Shown: positions 10,510 to 21,235 of the stretch, piece by piece
Numbering within the stretch: position 1 is the first letter of the stretch
Layout of the letters: each line of letters starts with the position of its first letter
NCBI GenBank assembly: GCA_905331475.1
Contig: CAJNYU010001957.1
Location: 1-64,000 of the forward strand
Direction: 5' to 3'
Length of the DNA: 64,000 bases
DNA from: Rotaria socialis
Lineage: Eukaryota; Rotifera; Eurotatoria; Philodinida; Philodinidae
Notes under the pieces: generated by a model
What the model saw: the letters and a program-made list of their open reading frames with translations, nothing else
Database searches by the model: none
Told to the model about the DNA's origin: nothing
Position numbers and translations under genes: made by a program

Positions 10510-12153
10510 TTAGTATCTAGACAAATGGAAGTAATGAGTTAATGCCGTTTGGCAAACTTGGAAGAATGTGATCGGTTTCATCAATATAAATAGGCTGCAA
10601 TTTTGATTAGCAACAAGCAAAAATTCAGTAGGCAGTTTCTCTGATTTAGATGCACAGCGCAAGAACCAATAGTTGTACCATTGTAAAAATTTAATTATGA
10701 AAGGTATTCTTGGTCTAGGATATTGAATTGAATTCGAATCACCAGTTTGTTGGTAAGTTTGAATATTACCATTTGTATCTGTTTTGATAACTTTCAATGT
10801 TGGTGTTTTCCAATCGTTTGCAGTTGAAGCAAGCCAACATTCTTCACTAATTTTTGAAGCACGTCGATTGAAAATATAGAAAATATCTTTTAACGAATAC
10901 TGATGTTCATCGAAAATTTTTCTTAATTCTCTTGCATGCCGAAATGCATGTGTCATACCTTGTCCAATTTGTGGATTGAATGCGCACATTGCGTCACCTA
11001 ATAGTATATAATTTCGAGGCCATTTTTTACCTAATGATTCAACATATTTTCTATCATCGATCGCTCGATGATGTGAAACCAATGGACTACATAATTTAGT
11101 TGAGTTTAATATAACAGTGAAGTCTCTATCTAGATGTTCTTTGGACCAATCTAATAAATTTTCGTAGGAATCATTCGGTGGGTATTCTGCATTAACACAA
11201 TTAACAGCAATTGTCGACAGAATACCTAAAGAATTTTCGTCCGTTGATTTTAAGGTACGTACTGGACTTATATAACATCCTGTATTATTATCGGGTACAT
11301 TGGCATTCGAAAAATATATAGGCTTTGAATCTAATGACGAATCTCCTGTTTTAAATCTTTCGCCTACGAACGTAACATAACCACAACCAAAATGCATTTG
11401 TACAGTTGGAACGATTAAATTTAAACTCTCTTTTAACCATTTTGTCGATGATGTATTGCGACCAGTACAATCAATAATAAAATTCCCATAGATGTCTAAT
11501 GATGATGATGAATCTTTCAATCGATACTTGGTACCGTGAACAACATTTGCTGATCGATCAGCAATTAGCTCGACTAGTCTTGCGTTAGTTATCCATTCAG
11601 TTTGGTTACCGAATTGTAAACATAATTCTTTTCTCATAGCTGTTTCTAATGTAAAACGATCAATACCTAACCATTCAATATCTTTAATTAAATTTTGCTT
11701 CAATAAATTGCCGTTTATCACAAATTTGCCATCATTTTTCAATGAATATAAACGAATGTTATATTAATTTAATAGTTTATCTTTTAAACTAGGAAATAAA
11801 TCATGTAATATATTGAAGCCTTCACTTTGCAACACATGAATTTGATAGATTTGTCCAACTCCTGAAGGTCCAATCGAGGCTGGATTTGCGAGACGACAAC
11901 GATAATCGAATATTTGATCCGGTGTAGATTTATGCAATGTTTCATTTAATACATTATCTGATTCGATGATTGCTATACGTTTGAAATATTTTGATAAACA
12001 AGCAGCGACCATCATTCCTCCAATGCTACCTCCAATAATTATTACACGATCGTGAACAGGCATATTTGAAGCACATTGAACATTTTTAGTGTGTTTCTTA
12101 TACACGATGTACGAAATTACTAACAAAATAATTGGTATTATTAGATACAGCAT
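10510..12153 (-). pseudogene. FAD-dependent monooxygenase-like oxidoreductase, one in-frame TAA
   Basis: One uninterrupted frame of 548 codons from ATG 12153, apart from a single TAA at 11766-11764 (DKLLN, stop, YNIRLYS); both halves are in the same phase. Residues 2-18 are a membrane anchor (YLIIPIILLVISYIVY). Then comes a dinucleotide fold (VIIIGGSIGGMM, ending in IIESD), a mid-protein DCTGRN segment, and the FAD motif GDAMCAFNPQIGQGMTHAF. This is the architecture of PHBH-like FAD monooxygenases. The substrate cannot be read from sequence. There is no intron, unlike many neighbours, so bacterial or fungal origin is possible but untested. No splice signal can remove the stop, so the gene is either a fresh pseudogene or carries a base error. 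Confidence 0.8.
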
Positions 12154-12446
12154 AATACACTACTCGAGTTGCAGTGAAGCAGTAGAAAAAAAATAACATT
12201 GGGCGCTGATGCGTTTTATCTATATATATTCATTTACGTAGAAGAAATAGAAGCAATCACATGTGACCTACTTAGCTTGTGAATACCAATGACGTACATA
12301 GGTAGTTATCAGGAGGTATAATTACATTAGTCTCACGCACTGATTATCCTCTTGGCGCATACACGTGAGCATCATCACTGACGAGAAACATAAAATGTGT
12401 CATAGTCAGTATCTATCAAAGTTTGAATTTATTGCAAACAAATATT

Positions 12447-13568
12447 TCATATGTCATACTTCGCTTGAAAACCTAGTTTTCGCAATGAATAATCGGTGTT
12501 CAATTCTTCATTCGAATCTTGCCGATGACACGCAGTACGATTGAATCTTTTTAAGAAAACTTCGAAATAGATACATGCATCCATGTAATCTACAGATTCA
12601 CACCTTATTACCAACCATGAACGTGCAGTAATTTGTGCTCGCATCTCATCTTGTTCAGTGTCCCATGCTTCAAGAACGGTTCCAACATAAATACATGCAA
12701 TACCATCAAGAAGTCGGTGTAAACGGCCATCTAGTAATGCATCTTTATCATCACTGTCTCTCATATGCCAATCGATGATGTGTAGGCAACGAAGGTGTGG
12801 ATTTGTTTGAATAAGCCTCTGTAAATTAATAAAAGAAATGTTTGCTGTACCAATTACAATAGCGACGATATTGCTCTGCAGAGATCCTTGCAAAGAATAA
12901 ACAGATTCTGACCAAAAGAGGTGTTGTAGTCTTAATAAGCGCACATGAAGTAAATGACGAATAAGAAAGAGAAAAAATTCTGCTTTGATTCCAATATTTA
13001 TACAGAGTTGTTTAATAGTCTGATTGACAGGTTGATTGTCTTGTTCAGTTGCACTCGTAGATAAAAATTTCGAAGAAGACAAATCTAAAATGCATTGTTT
13101 TAGACTATGCATTCGAAGAATACAGGGAAATATATTTGTTTTGTCCTCTTCATTCATGACTTCTTGGATTTCTCTCAATGAAAAAGTTTTAATACAGACG
13201 AGATTCACGAGAATAGATGCCAATGGTTTTATGTATGTGCTCTTAACGTCAAGGTCCAGAAAGGTCAAATGTTTGAGATGAGATGAATTCGATAGAAGAA
13301 ATTCCACGATTAAATTTGATTGAGACGTTTGAGCAGTTAACAAACGAATGGATTCTAGTGGAATAATTGACCATATCGATGTAGTTGATAATGTATTTTC
13401 AATATCTTTCGAATTGATTTCGACATGAAGACGAAGTTTATGTGATGCAAGTATCGAACGAAAGTAGGAATTCAAATTGTCAAAAGCTTTCACAAGATCA
13501 TGAGCTTCGAGATAGCTAAAAATTTTCAACCACAGTTCGATTGGAAATTGTTCGACAGACGAAGGCAT
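12447..13568 (-). CDS. F-box protein
   Basis: A single-exon, 373-residue protein starting at ATG 13568. An N-terminal F-box (residues about 5-50: FPIELWLKIFSYLEAHDLVKAFDNLNSYFR split over two helices) would bind Skp1 and so link to an SCF ubiquitin ligase. The rest is leucine-rich (repeated SNSSHLKHLTFLDLDV-like stretches) and probably forms an irregular LRR-type substrate platform. Such F-box proteins form large families in bdelloids. Substrate unknown. It lies head to tail with the FAD oxidoreductase, 293 bp upstream of it; nothing is seen in that gap. Confidence 0.85.
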   Translation of the reverse strand: MPSSVEQFPIELWLKIFSYLEAHDLVKAFDNLNSYFRSILASHKLRLHVEINSKDIENTLSTTSIWSIIPLESIRLLTAQTSQSNLIVEFLLSNSSHLKHLTFLDLDVKSTYIKPLASILVNLVCIKTFSLREIQEVMNEEDKTNIFPCILRMHSLKQCILDLSSSKFLSTSATEQDNQPVNQTIKQLCINIGIKAEFFLFLIRHLLHVRLLRLQHLFWSESVYSLQGSLQSNIVAIVIGTANISFINLQRLIQTNPHLRCLHIIDWHMRDSDDKDALLDGRLHRLLDGIACIYVGTVLEAWDTEQDEMRAQITARSWLVIRCESVDYMDACIYFEVFLKRFNRTACHRQDSNEELNTDYSLRKLGFQAKYDI

Positions 13569-14172
13569 GCGTTAAATTTTACTATCGAATACTTGAATAT
13601 GAATGCTAAAAGACAAAGTTCACCTAATTTTATGATAACGCTGAAAAACGGGGATTTCACCATCGTAATATCACATTACTCATAGCACGCTTTTCAAGTC
13701 AATATTTGCAATGGTAACGAAGATTAAGATAGGCAAATAAATAATAGAACGGAAGTGAATAATATACGTCTTATTTTACCCATTGCTTGTAGAGAAAAGG
13801 AAAGGAAAGCTTCTCACTTGCAGCACATATCAATCGCACAGAAAAAGAGTCCTCTGACTTATCTAGACAGAGAATTGAAAGTAATGTAATCGTATGATTT
13901 CTTACCAACACTAAAACGCCATCGTATATGATGTAGATTAGTTAGATCTGGGTTATTTTAATTATTCAAAAATTTTGCGAGTTATAATCATTGCAGAAAA
14001 TGTTTTTTTCTTTACTCAAAATAAATATATTTATCTGTGTATATTCTTCTTTATGTGTTGATATCTGCTGCCATTATAGTTGCTGAAACTCTTAGCTCAG
14101 AATGGTGTTTTCCTTATTTTGATTTTTCGATTGGTTGATCCTTGTATCGAATAGAATGTTTTTCGTAGTGGT
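13569..14172. other. Intergenic region 5' of the F-box gene
   Basis: No gene or clear repeat seen. It probably contains the F-box promoter. Confidence 0.5.
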
Positions 14173-14639
14173 GCCAACGGTTGAGATAAGCTACACACAC
14201 TTCGATATACACACACAAAATCGCCATTGCGATATATTGCACGATTCCTCTAAGCTCTGGATTCCACATTAGATGGCGCTGATGGATAACACCTATATGT
14301 TATGCATATAAAAAATCGTTTAAGATAATCGAAATCGAATTTCTAGATTCTTTTACAAAATCAAATGTATTCAATATTTTTTCACCTTGTTGCAAGAATT
14401 TAAATAGAATTTTTANGTTACTATAAAACTAAAAAAATCTATATTGGTTTGGTTTGATCGTTTATTGATCAGTGGATATGTGTGTGTATATGTACAAGTA
14501 CAAAGTGTCGCATCATTCTGGTATCACAGAAGAAAGATGGGTATTGTGTGGAACGCAATTTGATTGGTTTAAATCAAAATGATAAGCTACACACACTATT
14601 GTGTGTAGCGTGTGAGTGTAGCTTATCTTAACCGGTGCC
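14173..14639. mobile_element. 467-bp non-autonomous element with 28-bp terminal inverted repeats
   Basis: The left end 14173-14200 and the complement of 14612-14639 match at 24 of 28 positions; both contain AGATAAGCTACAC. The interior has no coding capacity. Just inside the right end, CTACACAC at 14587-14594 pairs with GTGTGTAG at 14601-14608. No target duplication could be fixed. Position 14416 is an N. Confidence 0.65.
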
Positions 14640-15503
14640 AACTCGTTGCGGCGTGCTAACTTGACATCGATGGTTGTTATAATTAGTTCATTAATCGGTT
14701 CGACTGCCTGTCGAAAACTGTGAATGGAGCAATAGGAAGTTCATCAAGTAAAACAGAAAAAGCAGCGCAACACATTTTACATTACGCTGAGCTTTTTTCT
14801 TTAGAAAGTAGCTGTTCATTTTCTTGCTCATTGTAGTTAGGCCAGTGGAAAACATATGGTTTGCGATTAATCAACATTATGGATTTTGATGACTTTTTTC
14901 TAGTAGAAACAATAGCTGTATATGTATGAGATCGCTACTTCCTAAAAAAACTAGATGTAGATGATCATGAATGCTGAGTTAGAATGGCGCATAATAATAA
15001 CGAACTTTTTAAGCGTAGATAATATCACTAGCACTGTTGCTCTCAATACAAGACCATGATTAAAAGTGACAACTATATAATTATGTACATTCAACTGTAA
15101 TACCCGACAATAAAATTGAATTTTCCGGATAAATAGTTTGTGTGAGAAAAACTTATGTGAAAAATAATCTTCTTTTATACACTAGTGACATTTTATGACA
15201 TCAATTCATGCGTTAGTTTCACACTTTGACTGTTTCTTAGTGACCAGCCAGAACGATGAATGCCTCATCAAGAATAAGTGTTGAAGGCGTTCATTGTTGC
15301 ACATACTACTTTTGTGTCGAGTGTCAGATGGATCGTACTCACACTGAGCTGAAGAATGGAGTGACTTTAATAGCGTTGTCTATTGCAGAAGAAGGGCTGT
15401 GTAGAACAAAATGCGCAGTCAGTATATTTTCTAGTCTCATAAGACATCCATTGTTACTTTAAAGAAACACGAAAAATGTGATAATTTGCTGGATAATGAA
15501 TTG
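14640..15503. other. Intergenic region between two mobile elements
   Basis: No convincing gene. The small frame at 15256-15462 has no recognisable motif and overlaps nothing conserved. Confidence 0.45.
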
Positions 15504-15901
15504 TTTCTATAGATACGAGCCGCTATGGCTGAATGGTTAAGATGTTCGACACATATCCACAAGATAGTGTGTTCAAACCTCGGCGCCATCATCCATAGAA
15601 TAACCTTGGACAAGTTACTAACGGCTGCTTTGTCTCGGATCACCCATCCGATAGCAAGCTGATTACATGTGACATACATAAAAATATCCTCATGGATAGT
15701 ATGTGGTTAGTCAGTATGCATGGGAAGCTTAAGTAATTAAGCGGAAGAAACTCTGAGTCAGGCCGGCCTTCTGTCCAGAGCTGCAGCTAGTAATAGTTGT
15801 AGGAAAAATATCGGGCTCTTGAAATTGTCTCCGGACAACACCCTATACTGAAAGGTAGCCGCAAGGCAAGGGTATTCTTTCTTCTTTCTTTCTATAGATA
15901 C
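15504..15901 (+). mobile_element. tRNA-derived SINE with 13-bp target-site duplication
   Basis: The body at 15517-15888 (372 bp) is flanked by perfect copies of TTTCTATAGATAC (15504-15516 and 15889-15901). The 5' end is tRNA-like: GAGCCGCTATGGCTGAATGG..., with a pol III A box TGGCTGAATGG at 15526-15536 and a B box GTTCAAACC at 15571-15579. An unrelated body of about 270 bp follows, ending in a TTC/TTTC-rich tail (ATTCTTTCTTCTTTC) next to the target copy. This is SINE structure: internal promoter, unrelated body, simple-repeat tail, target duplication. It would move using the machinery of a partner LINE, which is not in the window. The perfect duplication suggests a recent insertion. Confidence 0.9.
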
Positions 15902-16667
15902 AAAAGAACCTACACAGAACACATCGACTGGTGTTTGATCGAATAATGTGAATTAAACTGCCTCATTGATAAATAACCTGATGAAATTTGTGTACGAACA
16001 ACTACCATAAGATAAACAATATTTTGAAGGATCGTATCCTCTTTATGAATTATTTTAGTCATTTGAGATTGTAGTTGAGTACTAACGTTTTGCTGCCTAC
16101 AGATACATGCTCAGCAATACGTTGATTCATTTCTTGACACTTCTATTAAATCAAACATATATCCATTTGATGACTAGCACTAGCATCATGTTGTCTATCG
16201 AAGTCTTGCCGACAACGATAGATAAGTGGCTCTAAGATGAAATAATTACGTATAATTCGTACTCGACAAAGAAAAATAGTTCTTGCATCTATTTATAGTA
16301 GTATTGATTACTGGATTAAAATATATCATAATTCAACTCTGTTAAATAAAATAAAAACACATGCAGAAATATAAACACAAGCCTCACGAAGAAAAACTTA
16401 TAAATAAATGATTGATATATTCTTTCATTTCAAAAAATACGTCATGCTGCTGGTTCTCAACTATGCTTCGACTATTCCAATTAATGTCTACAGTATTTTT
16501 TTTAAATCTCTAATAAATCATAGCAGTGCTTGGAATCTTTTTCTTTTTATAATGCTTACTGAAATATTCTCTCGATTCATTACTTGATCTTCCCAGGTTT
16601 TGATTGCAAACGAGTCTTGTGCAATTTTTTTGTGAGATACTTCTTGTACGCTGTAAATTTTGAAAAA
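15902..16667. other. Intergenic region upstream of the 7TM receptor
   Basis: No gene or repeat seen. The receptor frame extends upstream to 16584 without an ATG, and no second upstream exon could be supported. Confidence 0.4.
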
Positions 16668-18024
16668 ATGCTGAACATTAGTACTTTTCTCAATTATTGT
16701 AAAATTAGTAGTTATACAATAGTTCTGGTTCTGGCTGTCTTTTACATCGTTCCAATTTTATTAATCGAACGATTTCGTCATCGTCACAATATTCTAACTG
16801 TCAATATAGCTTGTGGCGCCATTGTGTGCATGGTATTTTGGATTATCTTTACGTTTATGTATCAATATGATGTAGATGGCTTATTTGCGGCGAGCACTTG
16901 TAATCTGCTTTTCTTTTCGATTCTGGCATGCGATTGTGAATTTACTTTTGCAATCGTGCTAATTTCGATTAATCGATACTGTACAATTGTTCATTACCAA
17001 AGACAATTTTTTAAAACAAAAGCATGGGTGGCTTTTTCTATTGGATTGCAATGGATAGCTGCCATTGTGGTATCTATTCCCCTTGGTGTAGTTAGTATGC
17101 CGGTGAGTAATTGCTTTTAATCGATAATTTAATACTGAACGCTCAGCAGAGTTTGAATCTACATCGAATGCTGAAATCGGCTATTCAAAGTTAGTTTTCT
17201 AGATCGGTGAACGGCTTAGTGGTTGCCACTTGGCAAAGTTGACAGCATATAATATTTATGAGTTCATAATAATTGAAAAGATCTCAGTTCACAGTCGACA
17301 TCTTTATCTATCGGAAGATGTCACTTCCAACACTTGATGCCAGCCTATAATGTCCATTGAATGAGTTTTATTTCAAGAGTTTCGTCATTGTTAGGGCAAG
17401 TGTAAAAGAACAAAAAACAGTGTCGTGTGCACATCTCTATTGATGAATATTCAATATCCATCGAAGCTAAATGCAAAACTGAATGTCGAGAAATTTCGAG
17501 CGAATGTACTTCAAACACTTCAGTTGACATTTTGAGAGCTTTAACGACTTAAGAAATTAATTTTCTGCTTGCAGTATTGTTTTATTCCAAGATGGGTCTG
17601 GTTTTACATAACGGCTATGGTTGTTGTGTTTCCGGCAATAATTTCTCTGGTCTTCAATCTGCTTATTTTTATTCGAGTTTATTCATCTTCAAAACGTATC
17701 CAGCCTGCATCACAAACTGCTGGTACAACTGATGCCAACGCCGGAACAATAAAATTAAGTCGTCGTGACCGTCATCTACTACAACACTCAATCATTATGT
17801 TTATTGTTGTAATGGCAGGCTGGTGCCCTACCTTTTTGAATATTGCTATCGACTATGCATCAGTCGTATCACCAGTCGTTTACGTCGTTTTGCAGCTTTG
17901 GTCAATAGTTGGTGACATGCTAATTATCATCGATTTGTTTATATACAATCATGAATTGAAGAAGCTGATTAGAGACAAATTTCACAATTTCCATCAAATG
18001 TTAGCACCTACTGCACAAACTTGA
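16668..18024 (+). CDS. Rhodopsin-like seven-transmembrane receptor, two exons
   Basis: Exons 16668-17102 and 17575-18024 join at a codon boundary (donor GTGAGT, acceptor TTGCAG) to give 294 residues. The start is ATG 16668 (MLNISTF, a possible N-glycosylation site). Seven hydrophobic segments are visible: TM1 YTIVLVLAVFYIVPILLI, TM2 after HNILTVN, TM3 ending in SINRYCTIVH (NRY in the DRY position), TM4 before PLGVVSMP, TM5 VVFPAIISLVFNLLIF, TM6 MFIVVMAGWCPTFL and TM7 ending in DLFIYNHELKK (DLxxYN in the NPxxY position). The extracellular loop between TM4 and TM5 is short, as in other bdelloid receptors of this type. Ligand unknown; probably an orphan G-protein-coupled receptor. The 472-bp intron shows no extra exon. 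Confidence 0.85.
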
Positions 18025-18422
18025 CGAACAATTCCAATACATATTCGTTGTTTTTTTGTTCTCAATTCCTTTTGGTATTGTATGCTATATGTGGTAGGGT
18101 GATGGTAAAGAAAATACCGAAGCCTATCGCACACTCTCAAAATAAATTGCTTGTCGTTGTTGTGAAGTTGCGACTATATTCTACAGTAAATAAATATTCC
18201 CTAGCTTCTCTATATTATAACTTACTGATTATATGAAACATGAAGAGTTTTTGAATTGCAACAATTGAATATACTATAAGCAATAATAATACTTTTTCAG
18301 TTGAATTGCACCATAGTTTTAAAATGTCAACGGAATCAATTCGAGAATACTCTTTAAATACTATTCCACTGCCAAATGGGCGCTAGGACAAATGGTCGCA
18401 AGACAATACGTCGCGAACAATA

Positions 18423-18486
18423 TGTGGGTGGGGGGTGTTACTGCTATATTCACTGGTGTCTATACGTACACACACGCCCACCCACA
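18423..18486. repeat. TG-rich hairpin H1
   Basis: The left arm TGTGGGTGGGGGGTGT (18423-18438) pairs with ACACACGCCCACCCACA (18470-18486) across a 31-base loop. First member of the hairpin set. Confidence 0.75.
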
Positions 18487-21053
18487 TTCTGCATCTATTC
18501 ATGTTCGTTTTCGGTAATTATCATATTAGAAATATTAATATATTCTTGTTAATTATAGAGACAGCGTTTCTTCGTTGAATATTTTAACTTAAAATAATTA
18601 ATAATACTCGAATACACATGCGGTATCTTTACCTCGACCATATCCATGCTTCCTCTATAATATGTGACAAATTTACATGTATAGTGTACCATAATTGGCT
18701 TAGACGTGTATAAGTTCGTTTACTTACTTGAGCATAAATTTGATTCGATTTCATACTTCGCGGTATATTTGACATATAGGATATGAAGTAAAAGTAATGT
18801 AAGGAAGTAAATGAGTATGGTTTTCGATGATATAGATATTCAACAAAACAAAGATGCTAGTTACCTATTTGTCTTACTTTCGTTCATCGTGCATACTGTG
18901 AGAGAAAACCGCATTTTTTCAACATATTCCACCACTGAAGTTTTTAAACATGAAAATATGGTCATGAATGTTATGTGGTGATTTGCGTACAAGGCTTTAT
19001 AGTGATGAAATTCATCACCAATGCTCATTGTTATTTACATAACAGTACAACATTCTTGCCATATCTTGGAGAAAACCGCTGTTTACGGGGCATGAATAAT
19101 TCTCATATTTTTGAATCATAAAGCACAAGAGAAAGGATTCTTGAACTAGTACGGTTCTGAAGAACGAAGGGATGCAGAAAATAAACTTCTTTGTTAGCAA
19201 TTCTTTCCGTGCCCTCAGCAGACTCGAGGATACAACTTGATGTATCCAAATTGATTTTTGTTACGTACTGACGAAATTATGTGACAACTGCCTTTGGAGA
19301 AAATGCATAATTGATAGGGGTGGAAGGGGGAAATTTAACGGTAACCCGGCATTGGAAGAAACCGAGAGAAAGAAGAAGAAAACAAGAATCATCGTTGAAA
19401 CTATAAAATAAGCACTCTGTGAATAGCTACAGGAGAAACTAAAAGAAACAATTTGTCCTTGTCTTACGAGTGTTGCGATTCCAAGTTGAAGTTAAGAACC
19501 AGTTGTAAGTGACATATAAATCGATAGGTACTGCCCAGGTGAGCAAAACAATTGTGAGGACGGGCTACATGACTAGGTTGAAGAGTCCATAAGATACTCC
19601 AAGTCTAGTCTGAGATGTCCACTGCATCCATCATGACTAGTTATCGGGACAAAAAACGTCCTACACCATGTCTAGACTAGACCAAACCGTCCTGAAGTCC
19701 AATTATGTCTAGTCCGATTGTTCATAGATGGAGTCGAACACAGACCGATATTATTTAATAACTGACGGGCGTCCAGACGGTAAAACATATTATAGGGATA
19801 TATATACGTCAGTTGATAGTCTAAATTACAAGATGACTTCCGTCTGTTTAGTTGATAATGAAGAATTAATTAAACTTGAATTTTTCTGTCTAGTCAGAAA
19901 CGACTTAAGTGTCTTGATTTAGAATTCCGAAACTGTGCCACGGAAAAATAAAACACAATATTTATTGTATGTTGGGTATTCCGATCTACGTTTTTAACGC
20001 TCCGTTACTCATTTATAACAGACTGTAATTTTTTTATTTAGTTATTTTTTTATAATAAATTTACATTTTATTTCGTTGAAATCATTAATTCTGTCAGATT
20101 AAATTTAAATGTACATTCGGATAGAATAATTATATAAAGTTTAATCGTAAACTCTAGAAATCATTAAAAATATTTATTTTTATTGTAGTCTAAATTATCC
20201 TATGATTTATTTTTATACTAACAAGTTATTTTTACTATTAAGATGAATCGATTTTGATAAAAAGAATGACCGGAAAATATTATTAAAAGTTCCCTAAATA
20301 ATTGTTTTTCTAAGAAACAATTGTTCTCACAAGCTAAAAACTTTGAAAGTACATGAGATTGGATTCATGATTAATATTCATATAATAACTATACTTTCAT
20401 ATTGAAAAACTGACTAGTCCGAACGCAACCTTAGTTCACTAATATGTGGCGCCACAGCTCCATTGATATATTTTATTTGTATCACTTTTTGACTCCCGTC
20501 AAGGCGATAACACGTGCCTAGTCTTTTTCTGAAAGAAAATTAGAAATATCATGAAGAAGACGCCTGTTAATTGAGTAGTCAAGACGTGATATGTGGACTA
20601 CAGCTAATTTTGGACAAGTCTTTTTACCCGTCTTTTGCTCTCCTCAGCGATGATAAATTATTTAATTAATAGTGTCAATAATAGAGGCGCTTATTAATTT
20701 AATTTATTCGTTCACTTTAAAGTTTTACAGGCTTCCATGATCTCATCAGTCTACAATGAGTATGGCTGTAGATGTTCGGACGCCATAGGTTTTAGGAAGA
20801 ATATTTCACGTCGAAATGTTAAGTACTATTTAGGTTTGGTGTCGTGTTTATTTGTTTGCCTGGAATAGAAATTGAAGATTTCAATTAGTTTCTTGTCTGT
20901 GGTTTGTCTAAATCACTGGGGAGGGGGAGGGTTGTTGGGACCTCAGCATTTGCTCAGCACTTACCCCTCCGTTACTAGTTCGCTCGATGTACAAAATAGG
21001 AATAAATAATATATATTTGAGATATTTCTGAATTTTTTGAGTATTTGTTATTA

Positions 21054-21106
21054 GGGTGGGTGTGGGTGTGGGAGTAAATGAAGAGAAGACCCACATCCAC
21101 ACACTC
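21054..21106. repeat. TG-rich hairpin H2 with TGTGGG repeats
   Basis: The left arm contains TGTGGGTGTGGG (two TGTGGG units, near 21061-21072); the right arm GACCCACATCCACACACTC (21088-21106) is its imperfect complement, with a short loop. It lies 130 bp upstream of the collar-domain gene. Confidence 0.75.
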
Positions 21107-21235
21107 AGCTCGAGAAAATATTGACATAGATTACATTATTGTTAGTGAGAACGATATTGGAGATTTATCTAATTTTGTCAGTCGTTCACTGTGCGAATTG
21201 TTGATAGACGAGATTCATTTTCATTGATTCTAGAT

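Larger units (their letters stand above)
18025..21235. other. Intergenic region with two TG-rich hairpins
   Basis: Contains the hairpins at 18423-18486 and 21054-21106. Around 19550-19720 there is a patch rich in CTAGTC/GACTAG motifs that looks like an old repeat. No gene is supported; frames such as 19728-19922 have no motif. Confidence 0.5.

Noticed and set aside
15517..15590. Functional tRNA gene
   Set aside because: It has A and B boxes but lies at the 5' end of a longer body with a tail and a target duplication, and the acceptor-stem pairing is poor; it is a SINE head.
19551..20640. Possible element bounded by GACGGGC and ACCCGTC
   Set aside because: Only about 6-7 bases pair at the ends and no duplication is visible; the CTAGTC-rich patch alone does not define an element.
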